This document shows, piece by piece, positions 1 to 12,896 of a stretch of DNA of 64,000 nucleotides. The first letter of the stretch is position 1. Each line of letters starts with the position of its first letter. A model generated the notes under the pieces. That model worked only from the letters and a program-made list of their open reading frames with translations. It was not told the origin of the DNA and did not search any database. The DNA comes from Pithys albifrons albifrons (Eukaryota > Chordata > Aves > Passeriformes > Thamnophilidae). The position numbers and the translations under genes were made by a program. The stretch lies in NCBI RefSeq assembly GCF_047495875.1, contig NC_092497.1, positions 34,045,375 through 34,109,374 of the forward strand. Direction: 5' to 3'.

Positions 1-2479
1 GCAATAATATTTTTGTGTTATTTAGCTGATAAAAGCATAGAAAATTTCTTGCTCTTTAAAAGGTATTTTGCATGGAAAATGTTCTTGTATGACATATATA
101 AATAAAAGAAATTTTCCCACAGAAAGCTAATTGGGAAAGGTGTCCTGGCTATGGTAAGTAATCTCACTACTTCCTTAAACTGTGAATGTCTTGCTTGCTT
201 CCTCTGTTTGCCATACTATGACTTTATCAGAACTCTTGGTGTAGAGGCATTCTAAGTGAGGTAAGTGCTGAGAGCTGATGCCTAACAGCAATATTATAGT
301 TGGGGGCAGAAGGAGCTGTCTTTGGATAGAGTAGGGTCTGGACAAGATTAAAAAGAACTAAAACAAAAGTATTATCTGGAATTGCCATTACAGCCCTCTG
401 GTACAGAAGGGCAAGGACCTGCATTTTAGGTTTGTGGCTTGCTGTAAGCATTCAGGTTGTTTTATTAAGACCTATCTACAGATGGCTGGAAATAACACTC
501 ATTATCTGGAGAAGAATAAATGAAATGCAAAATGGATACTCTGGGTCATTTCCAGTTCTATATCAGGTTTTAGAGCACAAATACTTTGAGATGCAAGACA
601 AGGAAGTACCAGGTCTGTCTTGCTTGTGTGCAGCATCAGAGGCAGAGTTGTTGAGGCTCTGACATTGTAAAGCATAGCAAAGAAGCTGAAGACAATCAGG
701 GATAAATCCCCAGGAAGTGAAAAGCATGAGATCTCAGTGCTTCTGAAGGATTATTAAAAATACATGTTGTTTGTGTTGTTAGCTATGTGCTATGAGCCTC
801 TTTGAAAAATATTATCGGAGGAGGGCTTGGGAGGAAATTAGGACTGGACAATGAAATGGTTCGTAGTTTCTGGATCCCACGTATGGTTCTATAGCATCTT
901 AAAATTATATATAAAAATATTTTAGAGATCTTGCCATAGAAATCCAGTCATAGAAATAAACTTTTTCTAATCCCACTTTTCATGCCATTGTAAATGTACC
1001 AATACTCTTTGAAAGTCACTGACTTTTCATTAAGTTGTCTTTTGGAGTTCTGATATGTTTTTATATATTTCTGTATTTCCTCTTTTGATGTAAATAATTG
1101 CACCAACTCAAGGCCCTATTCCTACTGACTTTAGTGCCATAGTCTTCTCCACAGCAACAGACTGTTACATCACAAATGGTGAAGGGAGCAATAATCACCA
1201 TAAGAGTATTGATAAAATAATAAACACAAATTCACTTGAGAACAAAATAATATTAAAAATGAGAAAATTAAAAACTATATTGTCCAATAGCAGGAATTCT
1301 TCTGATAGGTGACATTCTTTTCAGAAAGGCATCAATACATTTTAAAATGGGTAGGAATGTAATCTGGAAGATTTAATTTGTAATAGATATTAAAGGATTA
1401 ATTGTTGATGGTTTTGCTTCTAGACACTGAAAATGGTAATTCAGCCATGCAATGCCATTCTCCCAGTCTTAAATTTCTTCATTGAAAAAAGAGCAGGTGT
1501 ATTACAGTACAGTATTAGCATGAACAATAGTGACCCAATCTTCATGTATACACCTCAAATATATTGAAAACTGGGCTTTTTGTTTGAAGGATGTGTCTTG
1601 GAATAACCCTTCTGAAGATATGATAGCAATATTGTCTGAGAATTCAATTTAAGTACTCCCCTTGTTTCATGACATCTCTTCTTGAGGAAGTTGAGGTGTC
1701 AAGGATTTCCACGGCATAAATGAAAAGTTCTGGTCTCTTGGAATCTGTATCTGTTGGTGTCCTCCACCTCCATCTCTGACCAAGACTGTCCAGCTCACAT
1801 CAATGGGTCCTACTTCAGGAAAGCATGAAGCAAGTTACCTCAAGGAACATCTTTTCAGTGCAGTCAGGCCTAGAATTATTTTTGAATTAGACAGCATAAA
1901 ATTTTCCTTTCAGAGATTTTAAATGGGTGGATGTCCTCCTGATCAGTACCATGTGGATTATTTTCTAGACCATGGGCAAAGTAGCCTATTTGCTTGCATT
2001 GATTCTTAACACTGCCATTTTCCAAACATCTGGGTCTCAATTTGCTCCACTTTCTGACAGTCAGCTTTGCTGGCCAAAGGGTTGCCTTTGGAATGCTTGT
2101 TGCTGACAAGGTATGTTTCATGGATCTTCAATGTATACCAGATCAGATTTTGCTGGAAAAGGATTGCTCTACCAATGGGCTGACTAATTCTCTAGGCTGG
2201 AGGGGTGACATGCCGGTGTCTGGGTCAAGAGAAGTGTATTATGACTGAAAACTGGCTGTGGTGATGTGTATGTGAGTGTGGTACAGGAGTTGTTTGTTGT
2301 ATTGAGAAGCAGGTGTGAAGACTTCATGCTATGCAATGGCTTCTCACTTTGCTGTGAATGACTGGTTGTTGATGGCATTGCTACTTGAGAAACACTGTAC
2401 TCAGAGAATGAATTCTAGAGTTACATTGATTTTACTGATCATTAATTTGCTTTTGCTGTTTACTAATTTTCTTCAGTAC
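1..2479. other. Unique A+T-rich non-coding DNA
   Basis: I see no gene, RNA or repeat that I can name in this stretch. Open frames are all under about 90 codons, lack protein-like composition and are interrupted by frequent stops on both strands. It is probably intergenic or intronic. Confidence 0.6.
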
Positions 2480-3058
2480 TGTCTTGGGTTGAGCTGGCAA
2501 AATGCAAACTGCCCAAGTACAGAGAAAAATTGTTCGCCCCCCACCCCAACCAGCCAAGGGAAAAAGAAGAGGGAGAGGAAAAAACCTCCAAACTAGGTTT
2601 ATGCTGAAACTAACTATATGTATTTATACAGAAAAGAGAAAATTAAGAGAAAACTACAATATAACACACACACAAGTTATATATAACAACAAATAGCCTC
2701 CCACTCCCCAGTTAATACAAAGTCTATTACTCTAGATCTATAAGTACTCTAAAAGACACTTAGCAAGAAACATAAAGAGTAACAACAAAATGTTTCTACT
2801 TCCCTGAACTCAAACAAAATGCAAGAAGCAGCAATAGCAGGAGCAAGGCCTAGCACAGCAAAACAACTCTAGCACATCTTGCTGGTACTTCAGCCATGGT
2901 GAAACTGACCTAACACCTCCCACTGCTGCACTCATAAATTAGGTCTGCATCATCTGGTATGAAATATTTCCTTGTTTACCCAGTCAGGTGATAGCTATCT
3001 CCCAATCCACATAGATTCTCTGAACCTGCTAATTTGAGGCCTAGCTAAAACCATGACA
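2480..3058 (-). mobile_element. Solo LTR, ERVL-type (family A)
   Basis: The + strand copy begins TGTCTTGGGTTGAGCTGG and ends AAACCATGACA, giving the TG...CA termini of an LTR. It is flanked by AGTAC on the left (2475-2479) and AGTAT on the right (3059-3063), a 5-bp target duplication with one mismatch. It closely matches the reverse complement of the LTR at 31,983-32,614, including the AGAAAAGAGAAAATTAAGAG stretch. The sense strand is taken as minus, because other LTRs in the window begin TGTNATGGTTT and end in a CTCAACCCAAGACA-like sequence. No internal retroviral sequence adjoins it, so it is a solo LTR left by LTR-LTR recombination. Confidence 0.85.
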
Positions 3059-6000
3059 AGTATGAACAGCACAGAGCCATAGGGGAGAAAGTAAACATGT
3101 TGGGAGACATTGCTCAGGAAGAGAGAAGGGGAGTGGCTTTTATGTGGAGTGTCAGAGACAGATGTTTTGTCTTAAGTACAGGGAGATGTAAATGAATTTT
3201 GGTTTCCCTTAAATGAGACCTTCTCTTAAAAGATCATGTGCATGAATGATTTTGAAATACATGTTCAGAACTGAATGCTTTCTGTGGAAGAATTGCATAG
3301 TTGCTAAGTTTTTCTGATCAAACAAAAAACCTTCTCTAGCTAACATTTTAAATAGGATGGGTTCTGTTATGATTGCTGTTTACTCTACTGAGATTTGAGA
3401 TGTGCTATATGAACACAACAGTAGTGTTTTGCTGAAATGGAGACCGCATCCAAGTTTGAGGGTCACTCAAATTTAGAACTAATGCTTCCAGAGATGAAGT
3501 TCCAAAGCTTTTCTCTATTTAAATAAATGTCTAGGGCACAGCAGCTTTTATTAAGTTCAGAATTAAGAGCTGAAGTATCTAACATGTGAATCATTCCTTT
3601 AGTTTTTCTCATGTATTTTCTTTAATTCCTTATAGCAAAATTTTGGGGATTCCCCTGGTACTGAACAAGGATATCAGAAGTTAATGGGGCTGTTGTCTAC
3701 TTATGCTGCCTGGCCAATGATTTCATATCTCAGAGATGCTGAGGCTTTCCTGGAAACAGGGGGTTTTGGCTGGTGATTGGAAATAGTTACAGTTCTGATA
3801 TGTACTGTGTGAACTGTGAGCATACAGGTTCCTGACAGGCTAGTCCTGAAGCTCAGTCAAACTCCAGGCTGCAGGGCAGAGCTGCAGTGAGCTCAGATGT
3901 TCCTGATCCGGCTTTGCCCTCTGGTGGTCCCCGCTTGAAAGATTCTCCGGACTCGAAAGAGGAAAAAGGCTTCAGAATCTGAAAAGACCTAAGAAAATGG
4001 AAGGTTTGTGTGATGGATGTAATAATAAAGACTAAAGGAATGAAAGGTCTTGCAGACATTAAGACTGTGTGTACCAAAAGTGATGCCAAGGAAGAGTCTG
4101 AGGCAGGGAGGATCTGTGCTCCTACATTGAGGTAAGCCTAACAAGGAGTTTTACTAACATGCAGTTCCTCACTGCTTTAACCAACCCTTTGACTTGACAT
4201 ATGCTAACAATTGAAAAAAACCCACAAGTATTGTCTTATTAAAGCTCAGTTCTTTACCTGATTATGAAGACCCACCCTGTAAGGCTCTCTTGTATTCAGT
4301 AATAGAGAGAATTTTGAAGAACTGGCTACTTTAATGAGACATCATCTCACCAGCCTTCATAAAGCTGTGAGTAACACTAAAGGGCTTTCATGAAGTACAG
4401 CCTTTCATTTAAGTGGCAGGTGCATTTTGAGAGGAGGCAATTTTTTAATTTTATTTTTACCACCTGTGTGGTCTATGTTTTGGAAGTTCTTCATGTGTGT
4501 GAATGAAACTTCTGCTTCTCCTCTCAAAAAAAGAAATGAGCAATTGTTTATAGCCTGTAAGGGAGAGAAATGCTCATCTGAGAATACAGTTGAGGTGTAA
4601 ATCAGGTGCCAAGCAGCAACTAGAATAAAGAATAGTGTGTTTCTATTTGAGTAGAACAACTCTTATAGGCAATATCAAAAAAATGTACACATTTTGAATG
4701 TGTAGATGTAGCTATATTTAATGTTTTTGCTGTTTTTCTTTCTACCTTAAACTAGGGAGCAAAGACATGAAGGCATTTCAGGGAAAGGATGTTTTATTTT
4801 CCTGAACAAAACACTTTTTAGTTTTGAGGAAAAAAGTTTGGAATAGTTGCTGTTATATCTAGTCATACAAAAAAAGCAAAATGGATACTTCCTTTTTACT
4901 TTTTTTTAGCATTCACAAGCAGAAAACTGCCAGTGGAAAGAAAATCAATGTACTTACAGTGGATATGCAAATGTAGGGTTAATCTCTGCAATAATTCCTT
5001 GTGGAAAGATCACACAGGGAAATTGCTACTTATAAATTACTAAATAAAATCTAGGGCAGAGCACAAGATTATGCATTTTGACTTATTTTCCATCACATTC
5101 AGAAAGGATAAAAGAGATCATTGGTCTTAGTCTTATGCTTGGACATTTCAGTTAGCATATCCCATAGCATGTTCTGTCAAAGAACAGAATAAAATAATCC
5201 TTCCTGCCATCTATACAAGCACATATACCTCCCTTCTTGAAAGCATTTGTTTTCTCTTTTATTTTCTGGTTTCTGACTTTTGTTATTTAAGTCTTGCAAA
5301 GCAATGTGCTAGAAATGGACAGAGCTGTACAGTTTTGTTGTTCTGTCTGTATCACATAATCAGAAATTGCTCCAAGCATCCTGATAGTGAAAAACACCTA
5401 AAAATAAGTAGCTGTGAAGAGACTTTTTCTTCTTTTAGCAGTAAAGGTATTTATTGACAATGTTGGAGGTAAGCCAGTTCATACTGGGCAAAAACTTGCC
5501 TGACATTTTTTGTGTAAAATAAGCCATTTATATAGTTTTGACATCATAGTTACCCTTCTAATTTTCATATTAATGACTAGGTGAAATCTTGGGTGGAGCT
5601 TTCCTTTTTGGCTTGAAATTTGGGAAGTGGTCTTCTGACTTCATCCCTCAGGTAGTCTTCAGGCATCTGCATTACTGTTAGACTTTTGCCTTTTCTTTGT
5701 TCAATGACATGACCTGTCAAACTTGTAAAATCTTGGCTTTAACTCCATAAAATCTTGTCTCTTTACCATTTCATCCTATTAAGTGTCTATCTTACCTTAA
5801 TTTTTGACTCCTATAATACATGATACACTGGTCTCTGTAATTGCTAGACAGCCTGTATAGAACAAAGCGACTTCATCATTTCATGCTATATTTCATGAGT
5901 TAAGTAGTCTTGCTATGCAAACAAGAAGTTGCAAAGCAGAATTAGAAATTTAACAGAACTAGGATTTTTGGTCCCTTTTGTCTTTCAATTTCGACACTCA

Positions 6001-6393
6001 GAAAATCGTGTACTGAGAAAGGTGCCAAAGCATTACTAAAAAGCCAAAAGGCTCTGGAAAGCATTCACCTTACACAGATTAGCAGTTGTTTTACACCAGA
6101 AATTACAAGATTCTCTGTACTCAAACTGATGTTCCCCATTTCATTGTAGCAGGGTTCTACTGATCTTTTGAACTTATGGTAGGAGAATGAATAAATTTAA
6201 ACCTGAAATACACATATTTGTGAATATTTTCAAGTCAAATATTTCTTGCTCTCCTCTTCAAATTTCCTGGTTTGGTCTTTAGCAACAAAAACAAAAAAAC
6301 CTCTCCTGGTGTAAAGGAACCACATTGCTACTGGTTCTAATTCCAGCAATCCATTTAAGTAAATAGGGTTTCTTCTTAACAAACTGTGCCTGT
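3059..6393. other. Unique A+T-rich non-coding DNA
   Basis: No gene or nameable repeat is visible. The only point of note is a CTCF-like motif near 3912-3930, listed separately. Short open frames are chance. Confidence 0.55.
3912..3930 (-). promoter_or_regulatory. Possible CTCF-type motif
   Basis: The minus strand reads CCACCAGAGGGCAAAG, which fits the vertebrate CTCF core CCASYAGRKGGC at all 12 positions. It lies in a local patch richer in G+C than its surroundings. One motif match in 64 kb is not far above chance, so binding is only a possibility. Confidence 0.35.
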
Positions 6394-8445
6394 AATCACA
6401 GAATCACAGGATGTGTGGAGCTGGAAGAGAAACACAAGGATCACTGAGTCCAACTGTCAGCTCTGCACAGGACCATACCCAAGAGTCACACCATGTGCTT
6501 GAGAATACTGTCCAAATGCTTCTTGAACTCTCTCAGACTTGGTGCTGTGACTGCTTTCCTGAGGAGCCTGTTCCAGTGCTAAACTACCCTCTAGGTGAAG
6601 CACCTTTTTCTAATATCCAACCTAAACCTCCCCTGACACAACTTCTGTCACTGGACACCAGAGAGAAGAGATCAGTGCCTGCTCCTCCTCTTTCCCTCAT
6701 GAGGAAGTTGTAACTGCAATGAGGTCTTCCCTCAGTCTCCTCTTCTTCAGAATGAACAAAGTGCCCTCAGCTGCTCCTCTTACAGTTTCCCATCAAGGCT
6801 CTTCAACATCTTTGTGTCCCTCTTTAGGACACTCCAATGGCTTTATGCCTTTCCTATATTGGGATGCCCAAAACTGTACACAATATTCAAGGTGAAGCTG
6901 CCCCAGTGCAGAGTAGAACAGGACAATCCCTACCCTTGGCTGGCTAGTGATGCTTTGCCTGATGCCCCCACGCCCAGGACATGTTTGGCCCTCCTGGCTG
7001 CCAGGGCACTGCTGACTCATGTTCAACTTGCCATGGACCAGGACGCCCAGCTCCCTTTCCATGGCACTGCTTTCCAGCATCTCATTCCCCAGTCTCTATG
7101 AACGTCCAGGGTTGCCCCATGCCAGGTGCAAAATCAGGTACTTTCCCTTTTTGAACCTCATGTGGTTGGTGATTGCCCAGTCCTAAAATTTGTTGAGGTC
7201 TCTCTGCAGGGCCTCCCTGCCTTCAAGGGAGTCAGCAGCTCCTCCCAGTTTTGTGCCATCTGCAAACCTCCTTAGTATCCCTTCCAGCCCTGCATCCAAG
7301 TAATTTATGAAGATGTTGAAGAGGGCAGGGCCTGAGATGGAGCCCTGTGGAACCCCATTAGTGACAGGTCACCAGTCTGATGTCATAAAAGGAAATCATG
7401 ATTCATAAGCAGGACTTTCCTCTCATGGAGGGTGTGGCTGTGGCTGTGGCTGTGCTGGCTGTGTTGTCTTCCAGGTGTTTTTGAACATCTCTCAGAATAA
7501 TCTCTATAACTTTACCAGGCACTGAAGTAAAACTGACAGGCCTGTACTTTCTGGACTCCTTCTCCTTGAAAATTGTGACAACATTAGCCCGCTTTCAGTC
7601 AGCTGGGACCTCTTCAGATTCCCAAGATCACTCAAAAATCATCAAGAGAGGCTTTTCAATTACATCAGCCAGCTCTTTGAGGATTCTGGGATTAATCCCA
7701 TCACACCTCATAGATTTGTAGGAATCTAGCCGGAGCAGCAGATCCTGCACAATTTTAGGGTTGACTGGGATTTGATAATCCTAACCATCATGGTCCTCTA
7801 GCTCAGGGCACTGAGACTCCCTTGGTCCCTTGTCTGTGTTGAAGATGGAGGCAAAGGAAGCATTAAACACCTCTGCCTTGTCTCTGTTCCTGTTTGTGAG
7901 GTGACCGTCCTCATTTTGTAATACGCCAATGATATTTGTATACTGCCTGTTGCCATTGATATACTTGAAAAAAATGTTTATTGTCCCTCACATTTCTGGC
8001 CAGCTGCAACTTCAGCTGAGCTCTGGCTGCATGAATTTTCTCCCTACAGCTGCAAACAGCATCCCTGTATTCTTTTCATGCCACTCGACCTTGCTGTCAC
8101 TGGGCATACATGTTCTTTTTTTGCCTTATTTTCAAGAGAAGATTCCTACTCAGCCAAGTTGGCCTTCTGCTTTGGCTTCTTGACTTCCAACATTTGAGAA
8201 GTGCCTGCTTCTGTGCCCTTAGGAGGTGATGTTTGAAAAGTGACCAGCACTGATGACCCAGCATCTACAAAAATATTTTCCCAGGAGACCTTACTGCCCT
8301 GAGCAGCCTGAAGTCTGCTCTTCTCATGTCCAGAGGTGAGGTTTTGCTGGCACTTTTCTTCCTATCAACAGAGATTTTAAACTTGGTAAGTTTGTCATCA
8401 CTGTGACTGTAAAATGGCCGCAAAACTCGATTTCATTTGCAAACT
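6394..8445 (-). mobile_element. CR1 LINE copy 1 (long, dead)
   Basis: This is a minus-strand CR1 retrotransposon, about 2 kb of the 3' half. Its 3' end is on the left, at the AATCACAGAATCACAGG sequence (6394-6410). Read on the minus strand it holds a broken ORF2. The reverse-transcriptase part is recognisable near 7200-7380 ([17 protein letters not shown] followed by FADGTKLGG) and again at 7440-7660. The C-terminal part at 6793-7080 carries the CR1 hallmark LGVLV...LNMSQQC...HLEYCVQFW. In-frame TGA codons lie at 7595-7597 and 7628-7630. Compared with copy 2 it lacks 164 bp at the junction 7382/7383. It is nearly identical to copy 2 over 7037-8385, and similarity then drops. Confidence 0.9.
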
Positions 8446-11400
8446 GTTATGCCCTGAAATAAATCATTACTAGAGATATAACCCATATCATCAGAGTTGC
8501 TACATTGGTTTAAATCTATATTTTGGGAACGGGTCATTTGCATGCTTTAAAATGTTTAAAATTTCCAGTTTATTTCATTAAAATACTGGACAAAAGTGTG
8601 AACGACTTCTTTAAATAGTCTGTTCAAGACATGCCTTTATTTTTTTCAGTCAAATTATTTCTAACTGCTATTCACTTTAAAAATATTGGTTTTGCACTTG
8701 TTGAAGATAAATAACCAATGTACTTATTGGTTTTTATTTTCCTTAAAATTTTATGCATTTGCATGGGCATTTTCTTCCATCGAAGGATAAAGGAATATAA
8801 AGATCAATAAGTGCATGAACATAGGCTTGTAAAGCAGACAATAACCCTGGATTTCTAAGGTGGTAAGGATAACACATGTTCTATACACCATGGAGTGCTA
8901 CCTTTGGTAGCTTTTATTTATATGATGCATTTTAAAATAAAAATATAAGCTGTTTTGAATTACTCTTAGATATCACTTCAGTTTTCTTAAATGATTTCTC
9001 TTAAACCAGTATTAGCAATGGAGATCTTTCTGAATATTGACAAGAAAGTGTACAGCATCTAAACCCATATAGAAATACTCCTAAAAAAGCTGAAAAATGG
9101 GTAAATGAGATAGAGTAAGCAGAAAATAAGGAGACATGGAACAAAAATTGAACTTAAATTTAGTATTAGGATTTTCACATTTTGATATCTGAGGTGTTGG
9201 AGGGGTTCAAGATTTAAAATATAGATAAAATTGTAAGTTAGAAAAATGGCTTATGACAGGCATTTGAATAGGTGTGGGCAAGACAATGAGGGGGAGAGAA
9301 AATTGTGACTGACACTGAGACAAGTGAGACCCAGGCAAATGTTTAGGCAATTGTCATTTGAGTTGGAAGACCAAGTTCAGTCTCACTGCTGCAAATGGCT
9401 GCACCTTCTGTCTGGCTGCAAAATCCCTTGCCTTTTTCTTTAGCCCTCTTCTTCTTCCACTTCAGATGGAAGTGGAAGAAGTACACTGTACAAAATAGTG
9501 TAGGAACAATAAATTCCCTAGTAGAGTCACTAAAGTTTAGCAATTGTTTCCAAATCATAGTTTAAATCAACATCTTACATAGTTTACCTAAGTATCCAAA
9601 TAACGAATTGTCACAGTTCCTTGCTATAGAAACATATTTTGCAGAAGATTTGCAACGCATCTTACAGCTCAGCTGTTTAGCGAAAGTTTCATAGTTGGAT
9701 TATAGGTTGGCATTTACATAGTATGGAATGAAATTCTGATTGCTGAATCCTTCTTGGAGAATCTGATTTAAAGTGTTATCAGGCTTCTTAAATATTCCTA
9801 TAGGTGTAAATCTCTTTGTCCTCATATGGTTCTTACTTTGTGCAGTGTTCCCATTTATATCCTACCTCTAATGTAGGGTATAAAAAAATTTCATCTATGA
9901 AGTATGACTAGTGTTTTGTACTACTGAACCTTTGGCATCAGGATACTTCTGCTGAACAAAAACTTTACTAATTCAAACTAGTCTCCTGAGCCTGATATAA
10001 GTATGTTGGTAACTATAATTTAGCTATATTCCAGTTTGAGATGGCTTCAGTCCTACATAAAAGTACATGGATGATAATTTTGAGAAGACTATTTACAGTT
10101 CTGGGATGAAATGTCTTTTTCTTTTCTCAGGAAAAGGAAAGGCTGACACAGAACTCAGTCACATTAGCTAACTTAAATACTGTAAACATTTCATATTTTG
10201 TATTTTGGAAATTTTACTTTTAATGTCAGTATTATGCTCTTAAAAGCAATATTTTTACTTTGAAACTCAGGAGCAGTAGAACAGACTAAATTTTTAAGGT
10301 TTGTGACTTTAAAGTGTGGACAAAATTGTAACTGAGGAATACTCCACCAAGGAGTGGATAATTAGATCTAGAGGTGTTAGGAGCTGCATGCCTGACCTAG
10401 TTTGGCTACATCATCAAATTGTTCCTTTCTCTGTTCAGATCTAACTCTTACCGAGTTCCCTTTCTTATCAAAACAGGTTAAGAATTTTGTTCCAGATGTC
10501 CAAGGATCAGGCAGGTCTCATTCACTTAGTCCTCACAGTAGTTCTCACACAGACCCACCTGATCAGAGCCTTCCCAAAATACACAGCTCTTGAGCAAAAT
10601 TTTCTAAGTATGATCACTATAGTAGGGGTTAATCTCTTCAACACTGTCTGTCATGTTTGGAGCATTTACTCTGCCTAGGCTACCATGTCTTGAGCACCTC
10701 ATGTAACCTCTGGGAGAGTCCTGCTCAATGATTTGGAAGCTGGTTTGAGCAGGGGAAAAGTTCTGCAACTTCTTTCAAGCTGTGCAGAGGTTGGCTCATA
10801 GGTTTGTAGAATGTCCATGGGTGGGTTTACCTTCTGCCCAACTGCCTTATTCTAAAGATCCCTGTGCTTTTCTAGGTAATGTTTTATCTACAATTCCACA
10901 ATTCACTGCATCTATATAGAGATGCACAATTTTTTTTTTTCCACTTTTCTTTAATATCTCAGTAGAAACCATTTTTTATGATAAGGGAATGGACCCTGCC
11001 TCCAAGCAAAATGTGTTCAATTAGCTGGATCTTTCAAATACATGTGCTATGAGGGGTCTTCATCTTGCAATAAACTAAAAAACTCAGCAGACACAATACT
11101 GATATTAGCTTTATAAAATTCTTGTCACAGAGGCTCTGGCATGCATTCTAAATGGATTTTGGGGCATTAAGCCTTTTGTGACTTGTTAACTTTCAAGACA
11201 AATCACAGATGCATGACAGTAACTAAAAAATCTAATATATTTACTCTTCAGGAAATTTTTGAAGATCTAAAAGTCATATATTTTTGTTTGTGAATCTGGG
11301 GAAAGATAATCATGTTTATTAATGTTAAGGATTCTGTGAAATACATCAAACTGTGATGTGATAATACATTATGAAGTGAGCTTAGTTGTTTGTCTACCAA

Positions 11401-12435
11401 TTAGGCAGGTGACAGAATAGCATATAAATCTCCTTGGAATGGGCTAAAATCTAGTAATCAAAACAGAAGATGAAAAATAAGCATATGGATAGGCAACGTG
11501 TTATCCACTACTCTATGCTTTAATTCAAGCTAGCTATTCAAACTGGAAAGTTTCAGCTGTGGTATCATAATTCTGCATCATCATCATAATAATAATACCA
11601 GACATTAAATTTCCCAATCTCTATGGCAACACGTTCTGTCATTTAAACTGTAAGTACTTAATTACTTGTAGGTAAGCAAGACAAAATAAAATGCAGGAAA
11701 ATGGTGTAAGAGAAATTTTTTATATATGGATTGTGATATTTTGTAACTTCTACAGTGAGTTCAAATTTTCACTTTTCTGGCATCTTAGTGGCTGAAGGAA
11801 ACAGCAGGTGACTCCTATCAGAAAAGAAGAAAGAAAAGGTGAAAAGTTTTGCCTTGATTTTGTTATTTAAAATGGTAGAAACAAATATTAAGGGCAAAGG
11901 TTTCTCTCACACCTTTCTCCCTTCTTCTATTTGAATTGTATGGGGTCTTTAGCCCCCCACCTCAAAGTGTGTATTTTACATGAGTTTTACATGAGCAGTT
12001 TTAATGTGTTAATATGGCCTGCTGAAAGGTTTCTAGGAGTAGAGAGGATGTGGGTGTCATGGAAACAGCAATCACACAGAGGTGGGAGGGAGGTCACAGC
12101 ACCAGTGGATTCATCTATGTGTATGTACATCTACAGAACTTAGCGTAAGTAAGGTTTTATAGAGAGGTATCTGTTTCATTAGCTATTGTGATAATCAGTA
12201 CTGATTCAGTATTACACATCTCCAGATTACTTTGAAATGACTAACGGATGGTTAAACCACTATATGTCTCCTGTAAGGACCGCTAAATCTACTATCAAAA
12301 AACCCCAATTGTAGATGACATTATACTAATGCTGAGGTAGAGGTAGAAATGAAGTCAAGGGGTACTTTCCTAACTGAGCTGCATACTGTTATTTGGAGCT
12401 TTCTTTCAGCCTGGAAGTGCCCATTCCCCACCTCA
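8446..12435. other. Unique A+T-rich non-coding DNA
   Basis: No gene is visible. There is a perfect short hairpin at 9451-9481, listed separately. A somewhat more C-rich stretch at 10,330-10,860 could be an old unrecognised repeat, but I find no termini or family motif. Confidence 0.55.
9451..9481. repeat. Perfect 13-bp inverted repeat (hairpin)
   Basis: CTTCTTCCACTTC (9451-9463) and its exact reverse complement GAAGTGGAAGAAG (9469-9481) are separated by five bases, AGATG. The arms are polypyrimidine and polypurine. There is no sign of a gene or mobile element around it. Confidence 0.75.
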
Positions 12436-12444
12436 AGTTAGAGC

Positions 12445-12896
12445 TGCCTCATGCTGTTAAAGCAAGTCCTGAGAAAAGCCACGAAGATGACTGGACAGAT
12501 GGAGCAACTCTCCTATGAGGAAAGGCTGAGAGAATTGGGATTGTTCAGCCTGGGTAAAAAGGGGCTTCAGGGATACCTTATTGTGGCCTTCCAGTAATCA
12601 CAGGGGGTCTTTAAGGAAGATGGGAACAAACTTTTTAGCAGGGCCTTTTGCAGTGGGACAAGAGGAAATAGTTTTAAACTAAAAGATAATCAATTTAGAC
12701 CAGTTATAAGGAAGAATTTTTTTACAATGAGGGTAGTGATATAGTGGCAAAGCTTGCCCAGAGAGGAAACATTCAAGGTCAGGTCAGAAGGGGGTCTGAG
12801 CATCTTGAAGATGTTTCTGCTCATTGCAGGGATGTTGGACTGGATGGCCTGTAAGGGTCCATTCCAAACCAAACTGTTCTGTGATTCTATGATCCA
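12445..12896 (+). mobile_element. CR1 LINE 3' fragment
   Basis: This plus-strand CR1 3' fragment is 5'-truncated. It shows the order typical of CR1 3' ends: GGCTGAGAGAATTGGGATTG, then a segment resembling the end of ORF2 and the 3'UTR, then GGACTGGATGGCC, and finally the terminal CTGTGATTCTATGATCC. It carries many substitutions and is a moderately old copy. Confidence 0.88.

Noticed and set aside
7929..8183. An identical 84-codon frame present twice (also 37,990-38,244)
   Set aside because: It is on the antisense strand of CR1 ORF2. Its identity only reflects the near-identity of the two CR1 copies.
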